Origin: Tanytarsus gracilentus | Taxonomy: Eukaryota > Arthropoda > Insecta > Diptera > Chironomidae | Assembly (NCBI GenBank): GCA_038502055.1 | Contig: JAXRKN010000040.1 | Span: forward strand, 4,154,001-4,218,000 | DNA: 64,000 nt | Reading direction: 5' to 3' | Shown here: positions 28,601 through 38,962 of the stretch, piece after piece | How the letters are laid out: each line of letters opens with the position of its first letter | Numbering within the stretch: position 1 is the first letter of the stretch | The notes under the pieces: generated by a model | Databases searched by the model: none | What the model was told of the DNA's origin: nothing | What the model saw: the letters and a program-made list of their open reading frames with translations, nothing else | Program-made: the position numbers and the translations under genes

Positions 28601-31600
28601 GAACTTACTAACAAAGTTTTTGGGTGTTTGAAATTAAACTAACTTTTAACGGCACTAACAAAACTAATTAAATAACCAATAAATTTTACTAAAAATTTTA
28701 ATAAGCGAAATCTCCCAGACAAATGTGCATGCATGCTCACAAGTTTCTCGTTAGGAGCTCACTAAACTGAAGAAAAAAGTGCAACAGCTGCAGAAACGCT
28801 TTCAAGACACATAAGACGATGGAATAAAACATCGGAAAAGAAATCATTTTAATATTAAATTTTTCTTTTCCCTCGCTTTTTTTTGCTATTTCGAGAAGAG
28901 CATGCATAATGGCAACAATAAAATGTGTTTCGTTTCTCAGCACATACTACGAGTTGAGATCTCTCTCATTCGACCGAAAGTATACGCGTCTCGTCGTTTG
29001 GGTTGAGAAAAAAGTTTAATTCGCTGGCAATAATGCAGACTGAATTTGCAATATCGTCTTGTACACTCACTCTCTATCGCTGCAAAATGCTTATGCAAAA
29101 ATTGGAGTGCGAGGAAAAGAAGCGAGATGCTGTTGAATGAGCGAGAAAAAAGGGATTTCAATTAAATTATAATTTAATTTTTACGAGAATGTTTATTTAT
29201 CAGAGGAAGCAAAAGTTGAATTCACTTGGCGCACTTGTCAAGCGAAATGAGAGAAATTTAAATTTTTGTTGGTTTAGAGTCGACTATGCGATGACTCAAG
29301 AGGGAAAAGAATGAAAATCCATTAAAAGCATCTTCTAACTTTCATTCAAGCTTCCTTCTAACTTTCTACCAACTGTTGTTCACCACTGCCACTGACTGCA
29401 ATCTCAAAGCGAGTCAGAGTGAGAAAAAAATTCAACAAGCAGAAGAGAAGCTTTATTTGTGTATGAAAATCATTGGATTATTTTTTAACATTTCCATTTA
29501 ATTTCGAAGTGACTCTCCAGAATGGATTTCTTTTCATAGTCTATGACTATGTGCTTTTTTAATGCTGCTGTGAGACTTAAAAAATTATTTTTTATAACAG
29601 CATATCTGAATGCAATTGCCAGACATCTGATCTCTTAATGGAATGCGATTGCTTCCGCCTCTTGAGTTTTGTCGAGGTGAGCTTCCATCCCCCATTTTTT
29701 CATAAATGCATACGATTAGAGATATTCAGGAAGGAAGACAAACATGAGGAACTCAAACACTTCTCGATTATAGTGCACATACCACAAGAGAGAGAGAGAG
29801 AAAAATGCGGCACAAAGAAGATAACTATTATATGGGATAAATGTACACAAAAGCTCTTTTTATATATTTTCCCTCATGTTAAGCACAGAAGAGCGAGAGA
29901 TTGATGCACTTTAAAGTTCAAATGTAAATCCATTCGAATTAATTTTCTCAACTATGGCGAATATCTTTTTCGAAAACAAAATTAAAAGAAGAATGAGAGC
30001 ACATAGACATTTTTTTATGGTCGCTTCACTATATTAAATGATTATGAGGATATAAATTAATATTATGGGAGTATATGAACCCATCAGAGGAAAAGAAAAA
30101 CTGCATCATTGCAGACTCATACATCACTCGACGCGCTCTTCTCTTGACTCGACTCCCATGGCATGGATGTGAGAGCAACAGCATTAAAAAGAGCGCAAAA
30201 AAGTCAAACACAACAAATTTCAATTTTACGAAACTAATTTTCTTCGCTCTAAAAAATTAAATTAAACCGTAAAAAGCGGAAAATTGCGCTTTCGGTTGAG
30301 GTAAACATCAAGCGACAAGATGATGAGAAAAAAGAGGGAATTAATTGAAAGATCGAAATCATCATCTTGAGGGAATTTCAATGTGGTATTTAAGTTATTT
30401 TCCGTCAACTTTGATTGAAAATCTGTTGCTGAAAGAAAATTCTTTTGCCTCCTTTTTTTGTGTGTGCCGAAAAAAAATTCACGTTTCTTTCTTTTTTGTC
30501 TGTCATCTCATCTCCTAATGTCTTTACACGCTCACATGTATATCGGGAGGATGTTCCGAATTGGCAGGCAATAAAATATTCTTTTTCCTCTCATTGTTAC
30601 TTCTCTCTTTTTTTGTCAGCTAGTTTGACTGTTCTTAATGGGAACTATCGAGGTTTTTTTCTGCCGTAGACTTTAATAATATTGATTTTTTGTGTGTGCC
30701 ATTACCAACTCTCTTTCTCGCTCTACTCGTTGCGCTCCGTATGTCTATGTATATTTTTTTGGGATTTTTCCTTTCTCCTCTGTGCTGCACACTAGAACTG
30801 TTTCACTGTATCGGAATGGCAAAGCAACAGCGCAAAAAGCATAAAATACAGTGGCAAAAACATGGCACTAACAGAAAGCTCTCTTGCTCTCCATACAACT
30901 CGGTAGCAACAGTAGCAGTTTTATGCTCCATTCACACTTATACATTGACTCACGTTCTGGGAAAAATCGAGGCGGCAATAACATGAATACTCATCGCTAT
31001 ATAAACGTACATAATATATTTCATAAAGTACATAAGCATATTGTTTGCCGAAGAGAGCGAGAGCAATGGCTGAGGAGACACAAAAAAGCAGGAGCACAAA
31101 CTTATAATTTTTGTGAAAATTATGTCGTCATTTTCCTCTCCAGAGTGTATGTCCTCCACTTTTTAATGGTATTGCATACCGCATGAAAAAAATATATTTT
31201 TTTTGGCGCGGGTCAAACGAACGGAAGGGGCCAATTTTCGTGTTTTTGTCTCACTGTCGAATGCGATTTTTATGCATTTCTGTGTGTTCGGGGAAGAAAA
31301 AAAGCTAGCAAAGTTCAGCATAAAAAGGATCCACATAATTTTATGTCGTTGGTGCAGTGCGACAATAAAAATTTCCTCACTCTCTTTCTCTATCTCGTTC
31401 ACTCCTCAAGTTGTATATTTTATTTTATGATAATGAGTTGAACTTTGTAGATTCTCACATTTTTTTCTTTGCTTCCTTCTTCTGTCTTTTCTTGCAACAA
31501 CAACAACAACTCTCCTAACTATACTGCATTAATCATGAAAGACAAATTGAACCGAATGCTGGCACTGCCAATGCAATACACATATAAAATTGTACCTTTG

Positions 31601-34600
31601 TGGATGTTCATCGTCGTCAGTGATCACGTTCGGGAGTGAGGAAGAAGAAAAAAGTTGAAAATGTCTGCAATGCTCCTCTCTCTCTTTTTTCTGTGCTTTG
31701 TGTCTCTTCATGTTTTCATTTTGAATAATGGTCACTTTTAGCTCGATTCATTAATGGCTCATGCTGGCTAGTTTCACTGGTGGAAATGAAAACAATTTTT
31801 ATGTGCTGCAATTGCTCTTCCTCCCTGGCTGTTGCTGATGTTATATGCATTATTATGTCGAGTATATATGTGTGTGCACAGAGGGAATTGCGATGAAATT
31901 TAGAAATAACATTTTTGGCAAACGAAAAACATTTTTTATGTGGTGGAATTTTGCCAATGGTACACACAGTACAGCAGAGTGAGATATATGAGAAGGACAT
32001 CATAATTTACATTACCCGAAAAAAAAATTGCATTTTAAAATTTCCACAACAGAACATTTAATCAGAAACTTTTCTGCATCCTCATTGAATTGCAACCGAC
32101 AATCCTGTAAAATGAAAGTTTGGAGAGTAAAAAGTTGTAAATCAGGGGAGAAATTGTTGCATATTTAATTGGAAGCAATGCCACATAAGAAAAGCTTTTA
32201 TTTTGTTCTTCGTCTATCTCAACCATTCACAATATATTGTACAATAATTTATTCAGACAAGTGAAGTGTATGGAGAGGAAAGCAGCAGTTTTCGATCAAT
32301 ATGTGTGTCTGAGTAGCGGAAAACACAAATTTTCATACATTATGGTTGAGAGATAAAGAGAGAGTTTAAGGTTATGCAGCAGAAGAAAGCAACAATAAAT
32401 CCATCCTTGGCACATTGTACGGAAAAAAGTGAACTCGAGAGTAAGATGAGAAGAAATGTGAAAAACTTTTTCCTCCCTCATGTGTGTGTGTGCGGCAAAT
32501 CTACTTGTGATTTGATAGTAATTTATTTTATGTGTACCTATAATGCGAGAAAAGGTAAACTTTTTTCCTCCCCTCTTTTGTGTGGCTTTGAGTATGCCAC
32601 AAAATTTATAAAACTACATAAGCAGCCATAAGAATTTTATTTCCTCTCTCTTTGTCGTGTGCACTCAACTCGGCTTTATAAATCTAGAGAGAAAAAATAT
32701 GTTGATACAAAAAAAGTTTTTTTTCGAAATTAAATTTTCTATCAAGCAATAGAATTTCTAAGGATAAAAAAAAAATTCTTTCAATCAATCGAGAGATAAT
32801 GGTCCGTGCTGAAGTTCAGTGGTTTTTTCCAATCTCTGAAACTATTTTTAATTTTTAAATAAACTTTCTCATCAACTTTTTGTTAGAATAAAAGTTAATC
32901 ACATTGATTCAACTAAAAAATATTTTTTTACCCTCAAAATGTCAACTCGAGTATTTTTGAAAATTTAAACACTGATGGCCTTTGAGTGAAACGCAAATAA
33001 GCTAGCAACTAGTTATTGATTTTAGGGAATCGGAAAAAATTGTGCCATAAAAATTTGTGTTCACTGTTTATGGAGAGAAAAAAAGTAGTAAAGTTCACGA
33101 ATATACATGTTCAGCCCCGCTGAGAGTTTGGTGTGAATAGAAAAGGAAAGAAAAAAAAGTTTTTCTTTCATTCTCCTTGCCCCAATATCCATACATACGA
33201 TTATCGCTTTTCTTCGAACAATTTTGGGGTTGTCTTTTGCCATTCTTTGATTGATTGCTCAATTATTGCGCTGCCTTTTCGAGGCAACCGTAGAAATAGC
33301 AAAAAATGTTTCAAAACCCACACGTGGGTGTTGCCGTGTAACCCACTTGTAACAGATCAGTATTGGCTTCCCCTTCTGGCCTCCACTTTTGGCTTCCCAA
33401 AATGGCTTCCCAAAATTGCTTCCAACTGTGTTTCGACTGTGTTTCAATTTCCATTGTGTTTTATTTTCCATTGTGTTTCATTTTCCACTGTGTTCCATTT
33501 TCCATTATGTTCCATTTTCCATTGTGTTTCATTTTCCATTGTGTTTCATTTTCCACTGTGTTCCATTTTCCATTGTGTTTCTTTTTTTTTCTTGGTTTCA
33601 TTTTCCATTGTGTTTCATTTTCCATTGTGTTCCATTTTCCATTGTGTTCCATTTTCCATTGTGTTTCATTTTCCATTGTGTTCCATTTTCCATTGTGTTC
33701 CATTTTCCATTGTGTTCCATTTTCCATTGCGTTCCGTTTTCAATTGTGTTCCATTTTCCATTGTGTTCCATTTTCAGATCCATGTCAATCGATTCCTGGT
33801 CCAATTACGAGTTCAATGAGGTACATGAAGCCATACTTCTAAAAAAATGGACATTAGAGGCATTCCTTGGACACTCCTGGCCGGCCGTGACGGTCATTCT
33901 TCAAAATCATCAATGCTAATCAATTCCTGATGCAATTACGAGTTCAACGAGGTACATGAAGCCATACTTTTAAAAAATGGACATTAGGGGCACTACTGGC
34001 CGGCCGTGATGGACATTGGTGGCACTCTTGGATGGCCATGATAGACATTCCTAAATATCATCAATGCCTTTCGATTCCTGATGCAAATACGAGTTCAACG
34101 ACATAATGAAGCATATAACAGGAAATTTGTATGAAAAATGGCATTTAGGGCTGTCCATGGCACGACCTGTGGTCATGACCCTCATAATTCCTAAAATGGC
34201 CGAATCTAAATTCATAGACCTACCATTTGGCGAAAACTAGAAGTCTCTAGCTATCTCAGGAGCCGAGATCTCGATGGAACAGACGGACAGACAGACAGAC
34301 AGACAGACGGACGGAAATAGGCGCATATAAGTGTTACACCACTTCGTGGGTTACACTAAAAAATCGCATTCATATCGATATCCCATTTGATGCTAAATGT
34401 GTGTGTATATCGAGTGTTTGTGTAGCATGAAATACTATCCAAACTCAACATCTACGTCGGCTATCGTTTGTTTCGAATTTGCCTTTTTCTCTTCCTCTCG
34501 AATCTCCCGCTTTCTCTTGGGTTAGCAACTAGTGGAATAAATAAAAATATATAAAGTTTTTTTTATGTTACGACTATGTCTTGTTTCCTTTTTCACAAAA

Positions 34601-37414
34601 ACCGCAATCTATAAAATTTTCTGCCATTTCAATCCTATTCATCCAACAACAGCAATCCTCTCGTCTTAAGGGGGTTCCGCTCTTCTTCGCACAATCGAAC
34701 TTCTTTTTACAGCTCGTCACCCATTCAAATGCGTGCTTACTATATCTATTTTTTTTTTCTGAAATGTCCTTATCAAATGCCGCTATGCGGAGCCGACAAC
34801 AGCGGGTGTTTCTTATAATAATATGATGTATAAGCTGAAGAAGAAGGGGAAATAGATCCATGATGGCATTTTGACGCAACAATCGAAAAAAACTTTCTTC
34901 TTTTTCTTCAATGAGTATTTTTTTATGACGACGATGAGTCGAAACTTGAAATAGAAAAGCAAATCATGTCGTAGACATGTATTTGTCATGAAAGTGCAAA
35001 AATGCCGTCGATGAAATGTGTCGCTCGTTTTGTTCTATTTCGGAGAAATGCGCTTGTTGAACACAATCTTCCTCTCGTATCCAAAAGGATAAATGTCTAC
35101 AATGATCTGTTGCAGAGTTTGAGAAAAGAGATGGAAAAAATTCTCACTCATTCATTCTTTTGCCACCCACCACTTTGTTGCTTCTTGCTTTTGCAAGCAC
35201 TTTTGCTCCAACGAAAACGAGCGTTCCATTATGATATTTATTGTTCTTTATTATTATCATTATTACTTCAATTCATTCTAGTTATCTCTCTGTCTCTTTC
35301 TTTTTGTTGCTTCTATTGCAAGAGAAAAAGAAGAAGAGAATTTGTGTGCGATTCTATTGTTTAAGATTTGTGTCTGCTGTTGCTTATCTTTTTTTGTGTG
35401 TTCATTCGAAATCTACAACTTGACAAGAATTTAAAAGTAAATAAGAATGCTCAAGTGGGTTGCGATACCTCTTCTTCTTTCTCCTATATAGATACGATGA
35501 TGAAAATGGTGAGGTGGGAGGTGGTAAATTTTCCACCCCGAAAAGTATGAAAAAACTTTTGCTACTCCTTTCCTTGTTGTCGAAATTTATTTACGTTTCA
35601 AGTATAAATAAGTTCATTATTGTTCTTTCAAAGACTAATTTTTCATGATTTTTTTCCGCTCACTCCATTTCCCTTATCTTTTTTTTCAACTTGCTCGTTC
35701 GTTTGACTCTTGCTAAATGACGTCAAAACTGATTATTGTTTTTCTCCCCTTCATCTTTAAATTTCATTTAGCTTGTGAAGCAAAGAGAGACGACGCTCTA
35801 TAATTAGGGAATTAAAAAATTAATTGTGATGTAAACAGAGACAACTTTCTTTTGATTTTCTTACTAAAAGTCTTTTCTCTCTTTCGTGTGTACTTACAGG
35901 ATATGGTCATGAAATTCCCTCGATACACTTTACAGCCTATTTACCAAGAATGGAACAAGAGGTAACTATCGTTACGTCATCTCAAGGAACACATTACGTA
36001 GCGCAAGCATCGCCGAATGGTGAATCTAACGCTCAAAATCAACCGCAACAGAGAAAGTCATTAGCCATGTGCTTTACAAGTACGGGAGCTGCATTGTCAT
36101 TGCCGCCCAAGAAAAAAGATATTTACCGACCATATTCGCTCGACGATCGACCCGCAAATGGCTCAATTCAATCACCTCCACTCAGATCCTACGAACTGCG
36201 AATACCTGCCGAAGAGGATTTGCATGCGGCACATGCGATCCTCGATCTAAGCGCATCTACCGCATTCTTATCACCGCCAATACAATCGCCCGGTTCCTCT
36301 TCATCCTCGTCCAGTCATCATCACCATCAACAAGTGAATGGCGAGAATCATGTACAAAAGAACATAACAATTATTCTGTCAAAGTCCGATGATCGATCGG
36401 AATCGCACGCATCGTCATCGAGTAATGGCATAAAAACGAGCGAAGCAATTCAGAATGAGAATGATAATAACTCAAGTGTTAACATAAAAAATAATAATAA
36501 TTCCTCACGTTTGGGCTCAAGTCGTACGGTCGCCTATACGTATGAGGCTTTTTTTGTGAGCGATGGTCGCTCAAAAAGGAAATTGAATGGCACTGAAATG
36601 AACCCGGTGATTTTGCCCAATGATAATAAGGCAAAGTATACATGTACCGAGTGCGGTAAGCAATATGCCACTTCGAGTAACCTCTCACGTCACAAGCAGA
36701 CTCATCGTAGTCTGGACTCGCAGTCGGCAAAAAAATGTCAAGTGTGCGGGAAAGCTTACGTTTCGATGCCTGCCCTCGCCATGCATGTGAGTAAAGCAAA
36801 CAAATTGTTTTTTCATGCTCGATGCTAATCATAAAAATTTCTAACAGGTTCTGACGCATAAACTCTCGCATAGTTGTACGGTGTGTGGAAAGCTCTTTTC
36901 ACGACCGTGGCTACTGCAAGGTCACCTTCGGTCTCATACGGGCGAGAAACCCTACGGTTGTGCACACTGCGGCAAAGCGTTCGCTGATCGAAGTAACTTA
37001 AGGGCTCACATGCAAACACATTCGTCAGATAAAAACTTTGAGTGTGCACGATGTCATAAAACTTTTGCCCTCAAATCCTACTTAAATAAACATTTGGAGT
37101 CGGCTTGCTTCAAAGACGATCCGGCAGCATTAGAAGCATTAAATTTCAACAGTAACAGCAACTGTAGTTTTAGTAGTAATTGTAGTGATAGCTTAGTGAA
37201 AAACAGCAGCAATACAACAGCAACGAATAATAATAATGTGATGATTACATCGTTCCTCGGAACGACACAAACAGCTGGCATTACAACGATTCAGCAAGCG
37301 TCAAACAACAATAATAATAATAATAATAATAACATAAGCACAAGCAATACTCTCTCCTCATTGACGAAACACACTCCTGCAACAGTCCAATTAGCTGTCA
37401 ATTTCGCTGGGTAA
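19406..37414 (+). CDS. scrt: Scratch-family zinc-finger transcriptional repressor (three joined exons)
   Basis: Joined exons 19406-19658, 35900-36786 and 36848-37414 encode 568 residues. The protein begins with a SNAG-type motif (MPKCLMAKK, residues 1-9), which in the Snail/Scratch superfamily recruits corepressors. An acidic patch follows at 28-34. A linker holds a KKKDIYRPYSLDD block (about 155-167), an ILDLSASTAFLSPP block (about 198-211) and a Ser/His/Gln run (about 217-229). Five zinc fingers follow: C333/C336/H349/H353; C364/C367/H380/H384; C390/C393/H406/H410; C418/C421/H434/H438; and a C2HC-type fifth finger C446/C449/H462/C467. The linker TGEKPY joins fingers 3 and 4. The tail is Ser/Asn/Thr-rich with a run of ten Asn. 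TSSNLSRHKQTHRS, SRPWLLQGHLRSHTGEKPYG and ALKSYLNKHLESACFKD are hallmarks of Scratch rather than Snail or Slug. Scratch proteins are nuclear, E-box-binding (CAGGTG-type) neuronal repressors. The fly has more than one Scratch-like gene, so which paralogue this is remains open. Confidence 0.93.
19751..33300. other. Intronic stretch without a supported gene
   Basis: AT-rich intronic DNA with many poly-T/poly-A tracts, CA/TG runs and GA-rich clusters. Candidate ORFs (for example 25483-25728, 27791-28066, 30690-30986 and 30884-31186) are short, overlap frames on the other strand and have no recognisable domain. I found no RNA gene by eye. Confidence 0.55.
33425..33775. repeat. 17-bp minisatellite, about 20 units
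   Basis: The unit is ATTTTCCATTGTGTTTC with common variants ending GTTCC or carrying CACTGTG. A poly-T interruption lies near 33580-33600. Because 17 is not a multiple of three and the unit lacks stops in the relevant frames, all three plus frames and two minus-strand frames stay open, producing long FHFPLC- and ENGTQWKM-type ORFs that are artefacts. Confidence 0.93.
33776..34110 (+). repeat. About three ~115-bp tandem units inside copy A
   Basis: Each unit contains a TCNATTCCTGNTNCAATTACG block, AGTTCAA(T/C)GA, CATGAAGCCATA, an AAAATGGACATTAG block and a GGCCGGCCGTGA or related GC-rich block. The reverse complement matches the tandem repeat at 1-445. The last unit decays toward 34130. Confidence 0.82.
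34279..34315. repeat. (GACA/GACG)n microsatellite
   Basis: About nine tetramers of GACA/GACG form sit just inside the right end of copy A. The equivalent position in copy B has a pure GGAC array, so the microsatellite is a standing part of the element. Confidence 0.9.
34364..35899. other. Distal part of scrt intron 1, no supported gene
   Basis: AT-rich DNA with CT-rich runs leading to the exon 2 acceptor. The 120-codon plus-strand ORF at 35002-35364 is dominated by Leu/Ser/Arg low-complexity sequence with no domain. The pyrimidine tract before 35899 (CTTTTCTCTCTTTCG) is a good acceptor context. Confidence 0.6.
35900..36786 (+). CDS. scrt: scrt coding exon 2 (linker, finger 1, start of finger 2)
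   Basis: This exon encodes residues 85-380. It opens with GATATGGTCATG, giving G-Y-G-H-E-I-P-S-I-H-F before the internal Met at 35950 (residue 102), so the real coding sequence starts upstream of that Met. It holds the conserved linker blocks, the first C2H2 finger (333-353) and finger 2 up to its first His (H380). The exon ends ATGCAT immediately before the donor GTGAGT at 36787, in phase 0. If unspliced, translation would run on to a stop near 36828 and lose fingers 3-5. Confidence 0.92.
36787..36847 (+). other. scrt: scrt intron 2 (61 bp)
   Basis: The donor is GTGAGT and the acceptor is TTTCTAACAG; the CTAA just upstream of the AG fits a branch-point-like sequence. It lies in phase 0 between the two zinc-coordinating His residues of finger 2, so correct splicing is required to form that finger. 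A length near 60 bp is typical of small dipteran introns. Confidence 0.92.
36848..37414 (+). CDS. scrt: scrt coding exon 3 (fingers 2-5 and C-terminal tail)
   Basis: This exon encodes residues 381-568. It completes finger 2 (VLTH) and contains finger 3 (390-410), the TGEKPY linker, finger 4 (418-438) and the C2HC fifth finger (446-467). The tail from about 468 is rich in Ser, Asn and Thr, with an AAT/AAC run coding ten Asn near 37305-37332. The stop is TAA at 37412-37414, with a second in-frame TAG two codons later at 37418-37420. The first usable in-frame codon of the isolated ORF is GTG, so an ORF search alone would call a false start inside the domain. Confidence 0.93.
   Translation, partial: VLTHKLSHSCTVCGKLFSRPWLLQGHLRSHTGEKPYGCAHCGKAFADRSNLRAHMQTHSSDKNFECARCHKTFALKSYLNKHLESACFKDDPAALEALNFNSNSNCSFSSNCSDSLVKNSSNTTATNNNNVMITSFLGTTQTAGITTIQQASNNNNNNNNNNISTSNTLSSLTKHTPATVQLAVNFAG
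37307..37333 (+). repeat. (AAT)n run coding poly-Asn in the scrt tail
   Basis: Consecutive AAT triplets code a homopolymeric Asn stretch in the disordered C terminus. Triplet slippage would change length without shifting frame. Asn-rich tails are common in insect transcription factors. Confidence 0.85.
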
Positions 37415-37896
37415 CCGTAGTAGCTGTTTTAAACTTACACAACAAAAAAAACAATTTTTCCCTCCTTTTTAAATTCTATGAGAATGCATTTATATAAATG
37501 AGTAACACTTTTAAAAAAGAAACACGAAATTGATATAGGATAAAGTTTTTTTCTTATAAGAAAAAGAAAAGCTAAAAGTTTAAGCTAATGCATAATATAT
37601 GAAATTCTCTTATATATAAATGAAATTCCTCTTTCTATATTTAAAAAAGAAAGTAAGAAATGCTAAAAATGAAAAATACTTTTAAATGAAAATCGTTTGC
37701 AAATAAATTTTTCATTTTGCTCTCATTTTTCCTTCTTTACGATTTTAATAACGATCGAACAAATGAAAATTCTCTCTAAACACGCGCGACATAATATTAT
37801 AGAAGCTTGGTGATTTCCGATTTCCATCAATCGATTTTCCTTGCCTTTCTCATACTTGCCGGCGAGAGTCCTAGTCACTGAACAACGCACGCCTTA
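37415..37896 (+). other. scrt: scrt proximal 3' UTR
   Basis: AT-rich DNA directly after the stop codon. A candidate polyadenylation signal AATAAA lies at 37702-37707. Other AATAAA motifs lie further downstream, beyond the inserted element, so this may be only the proximal site. The extent of the mature 3' UTR cannot be fixed from sequence. Confidence 0.55.
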
Positions 37897-37905
37897 CTAT
37901 TTCCC

Positions 37906-38118
37906 GGGGTTAGGACATTTTGCCCCTGTGACATTTTGCCCTCACCCAAAATCCGTGGGCAAGGGCAAAAAAAATATAGGGTCAATTTGTCCGGGGCAAT
38001 TTGCCCACAGATTTGACCATGCCCACATATTTTGCAAATTTTGCCCTCATTTGACCATGGACAAATTGACCCTATATTTTTTGCCCACAGACAATTTGCC
38101 CATAAATTATTTAATTGA
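37906..38118 (+). repeat. Left terminal inverted repeat with internal stem-loop
   Basis: Pairs with 38750-38962. The outer 69 bases and the inner flank are inverted relative to the right repeat, but the 66-nt loop at 37993-38058 is in the same orientation as the loop at 38810-38875. Confidence 0.85.
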
Positions 38119-38749
38119 AAATTAATTGTTTTAATATTTTTTTTTCAAATTTTTCACACTAATTTTACTATGGTATACTTAAAGAGAAACAAGATTTTTA
38201 ATTTTGCACCTATTGGCACTTCTTGAGTATCCATACTCAAAAAATTTTAACTGAAAGTGATACAAAACACATGAAATAGAGGGCTTCTTCTAAATCCGAA
38301 ATAAAATTTCTAAAACTATTAAATGAGAGTAAGTTTTTCTTTTGAGGGTATTAAGCACTTCCTGCAGATAAAAAAATTTCTAATGTTTTGAAAAGTTGTT
38401 AATGTTCTTCATCTACAACATGCAAACAAGTCAGATTTTTATCTTGAAAAAATCAAAAGTTATTGCAAAATCAAAAATACACCTCTGGAATCTTTGAAAT
38501 TTTTCAGAATTTTAAGATTTACTCTTTCATGTTTGAGAGCAGATTACTCCATAACTATGAATGATAGATATTTCATGTGATACATCAATAGATGCGGAGT
38601 AAAACGTTCTATTAAGAAAAGATACAATATGGTTTTCGTTAGTGTAAAAATCATGAGAAAAAGAAAAAATATAGGCAAAAAGTAAATCTTAAAAATTTTT
38701 CGTATTGACCGACAAAAACTTTAAATTACTTTAATTAAGTTTATATTTT

Positions 38750-38962
38750 GACAAAAAAATAATCATGGGCAATTTGTCCATGGGCAAAAAATATAGGGTC
38801 AATTTGTCCTGGGCAATTTGCCCACAGTATTGCCCATGCCCACATATTTTGCAAATTTTGCCCTCATTTGACCATGGACAAATTGACCCTATATTTTTTT
38901 TGCCCTTGCCCACAGATTTTGGGTGTGGGCAAAATGTCACAGGGGCAAAATGTCACAGAGTC
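38750..38962 (-). repeat. Right terminal inverted repeat with internal stem-loop
   Basis: Inverted partner of 37906-38118. It contains the matching 18-bp stem (38792-38809 / 38876-38893) and ends in GTCACAGGGGCAAAATGTCA followed by CAGAGTC before the flanking CTATTTCCC. Confidence 0.85.

Larger units (their letters stand above)
33301..34363 (+). mobile_element. Non-autonomous element, copy A, in scrt intron 1, with minisatellite core
   Basis: The left end (AAAAAATGTTT, then GGTGTTGCC, then GTGTAACCCAC at 33336-33346) and the right end (imperfect hairpin 34331-34356 ending GGGTTACAC, then CTAA) match copy B at 45235-46619. GTGTAACCCAC recurs inverted at the right end. The order is left end, TTGGCTTCC-rich block (33363-33424), 17-bp minisatellite, ~115-bp repeats, a block with CATTTGGCGAAAAC and TCTCTAGCTATC, a GACA microsatellite, GGCGCATATAA, and the terminal hairpin. 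A 3' hairpin followed by CTRR and internal minisatellites are features of Helitron-like non-autonomous elements; the inverted GTGTAACCCAC would also suit a TIR element. No transposase or Rep/helicase ORF is present. No clean target-site duplication is visible. Confidence 0.72.
19659..35899 (+). other. scrt: scrt intron 1 (16,241 bp)
   Basis: The donor is GTAAGT at 19659. The acceptor is a pyrimidine-rich stretch ending TACTTACAG at 35891-35899. The intron is over 200 times longer than intron 2 and splits the repressor motif from the DNA-binding domain. Apart from the minisatellite element at 33301-34363 I see no nested gene: the ORFs inside (up to 155 codons at 20964-21431) are low-complexity or hydrophobic runs with no domain. 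GA/CT runs, for example near 20131-20142, 27650-27665 and 29787-29801, resemble GAGA-factor sites. CAGCTG E-boxes occur near 24857 and 28787. An intron of this size in a neural developmental regulator is a plausible site for enhancers (inference). Confidence 0.85.

Noticed and set aside
33133..33919. Overlapping plus-strand ORFs of 228, 176 and 159 codons, and minus-strand ENGTQWKM-type ORFs
   Set aside because: They are the 17-bp minisatellite read in every frame. No non-repetitive domain is present and they lie inside an intronic mobile element.
35002..35364. 120-codon plus-strand ORF before scrt exon 2
   Set aside because: Low-complexity Leu/Ser/Arg sequence in intron 1; no domain.
36787..36828. 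Readthrough extension of scrt exon 2 to a stop (VSKANKLFFHARC tail)
   Set aside because: The GTGAGT donor and the perfect restoration of finger 2 (HVLTH) across the 61-bp intron show that this is intronic in the main transcript.
36479..36871. 130-codon minus-strand ORF over scrt exon 2, and a 107-codon plus-strand ORF at 36069-36392
   Set aside because: Shadows of the scrt coding frame in other frames.
37841..38125. 94-codon plus-strand ORF and its minus-strand counterpart at 38731-38940
   Set aside because: Both arise from the terminal repeats of the 37906-38962 element; the GKGKKN- and CPH-rich peptides are just the inverted repeat translated.
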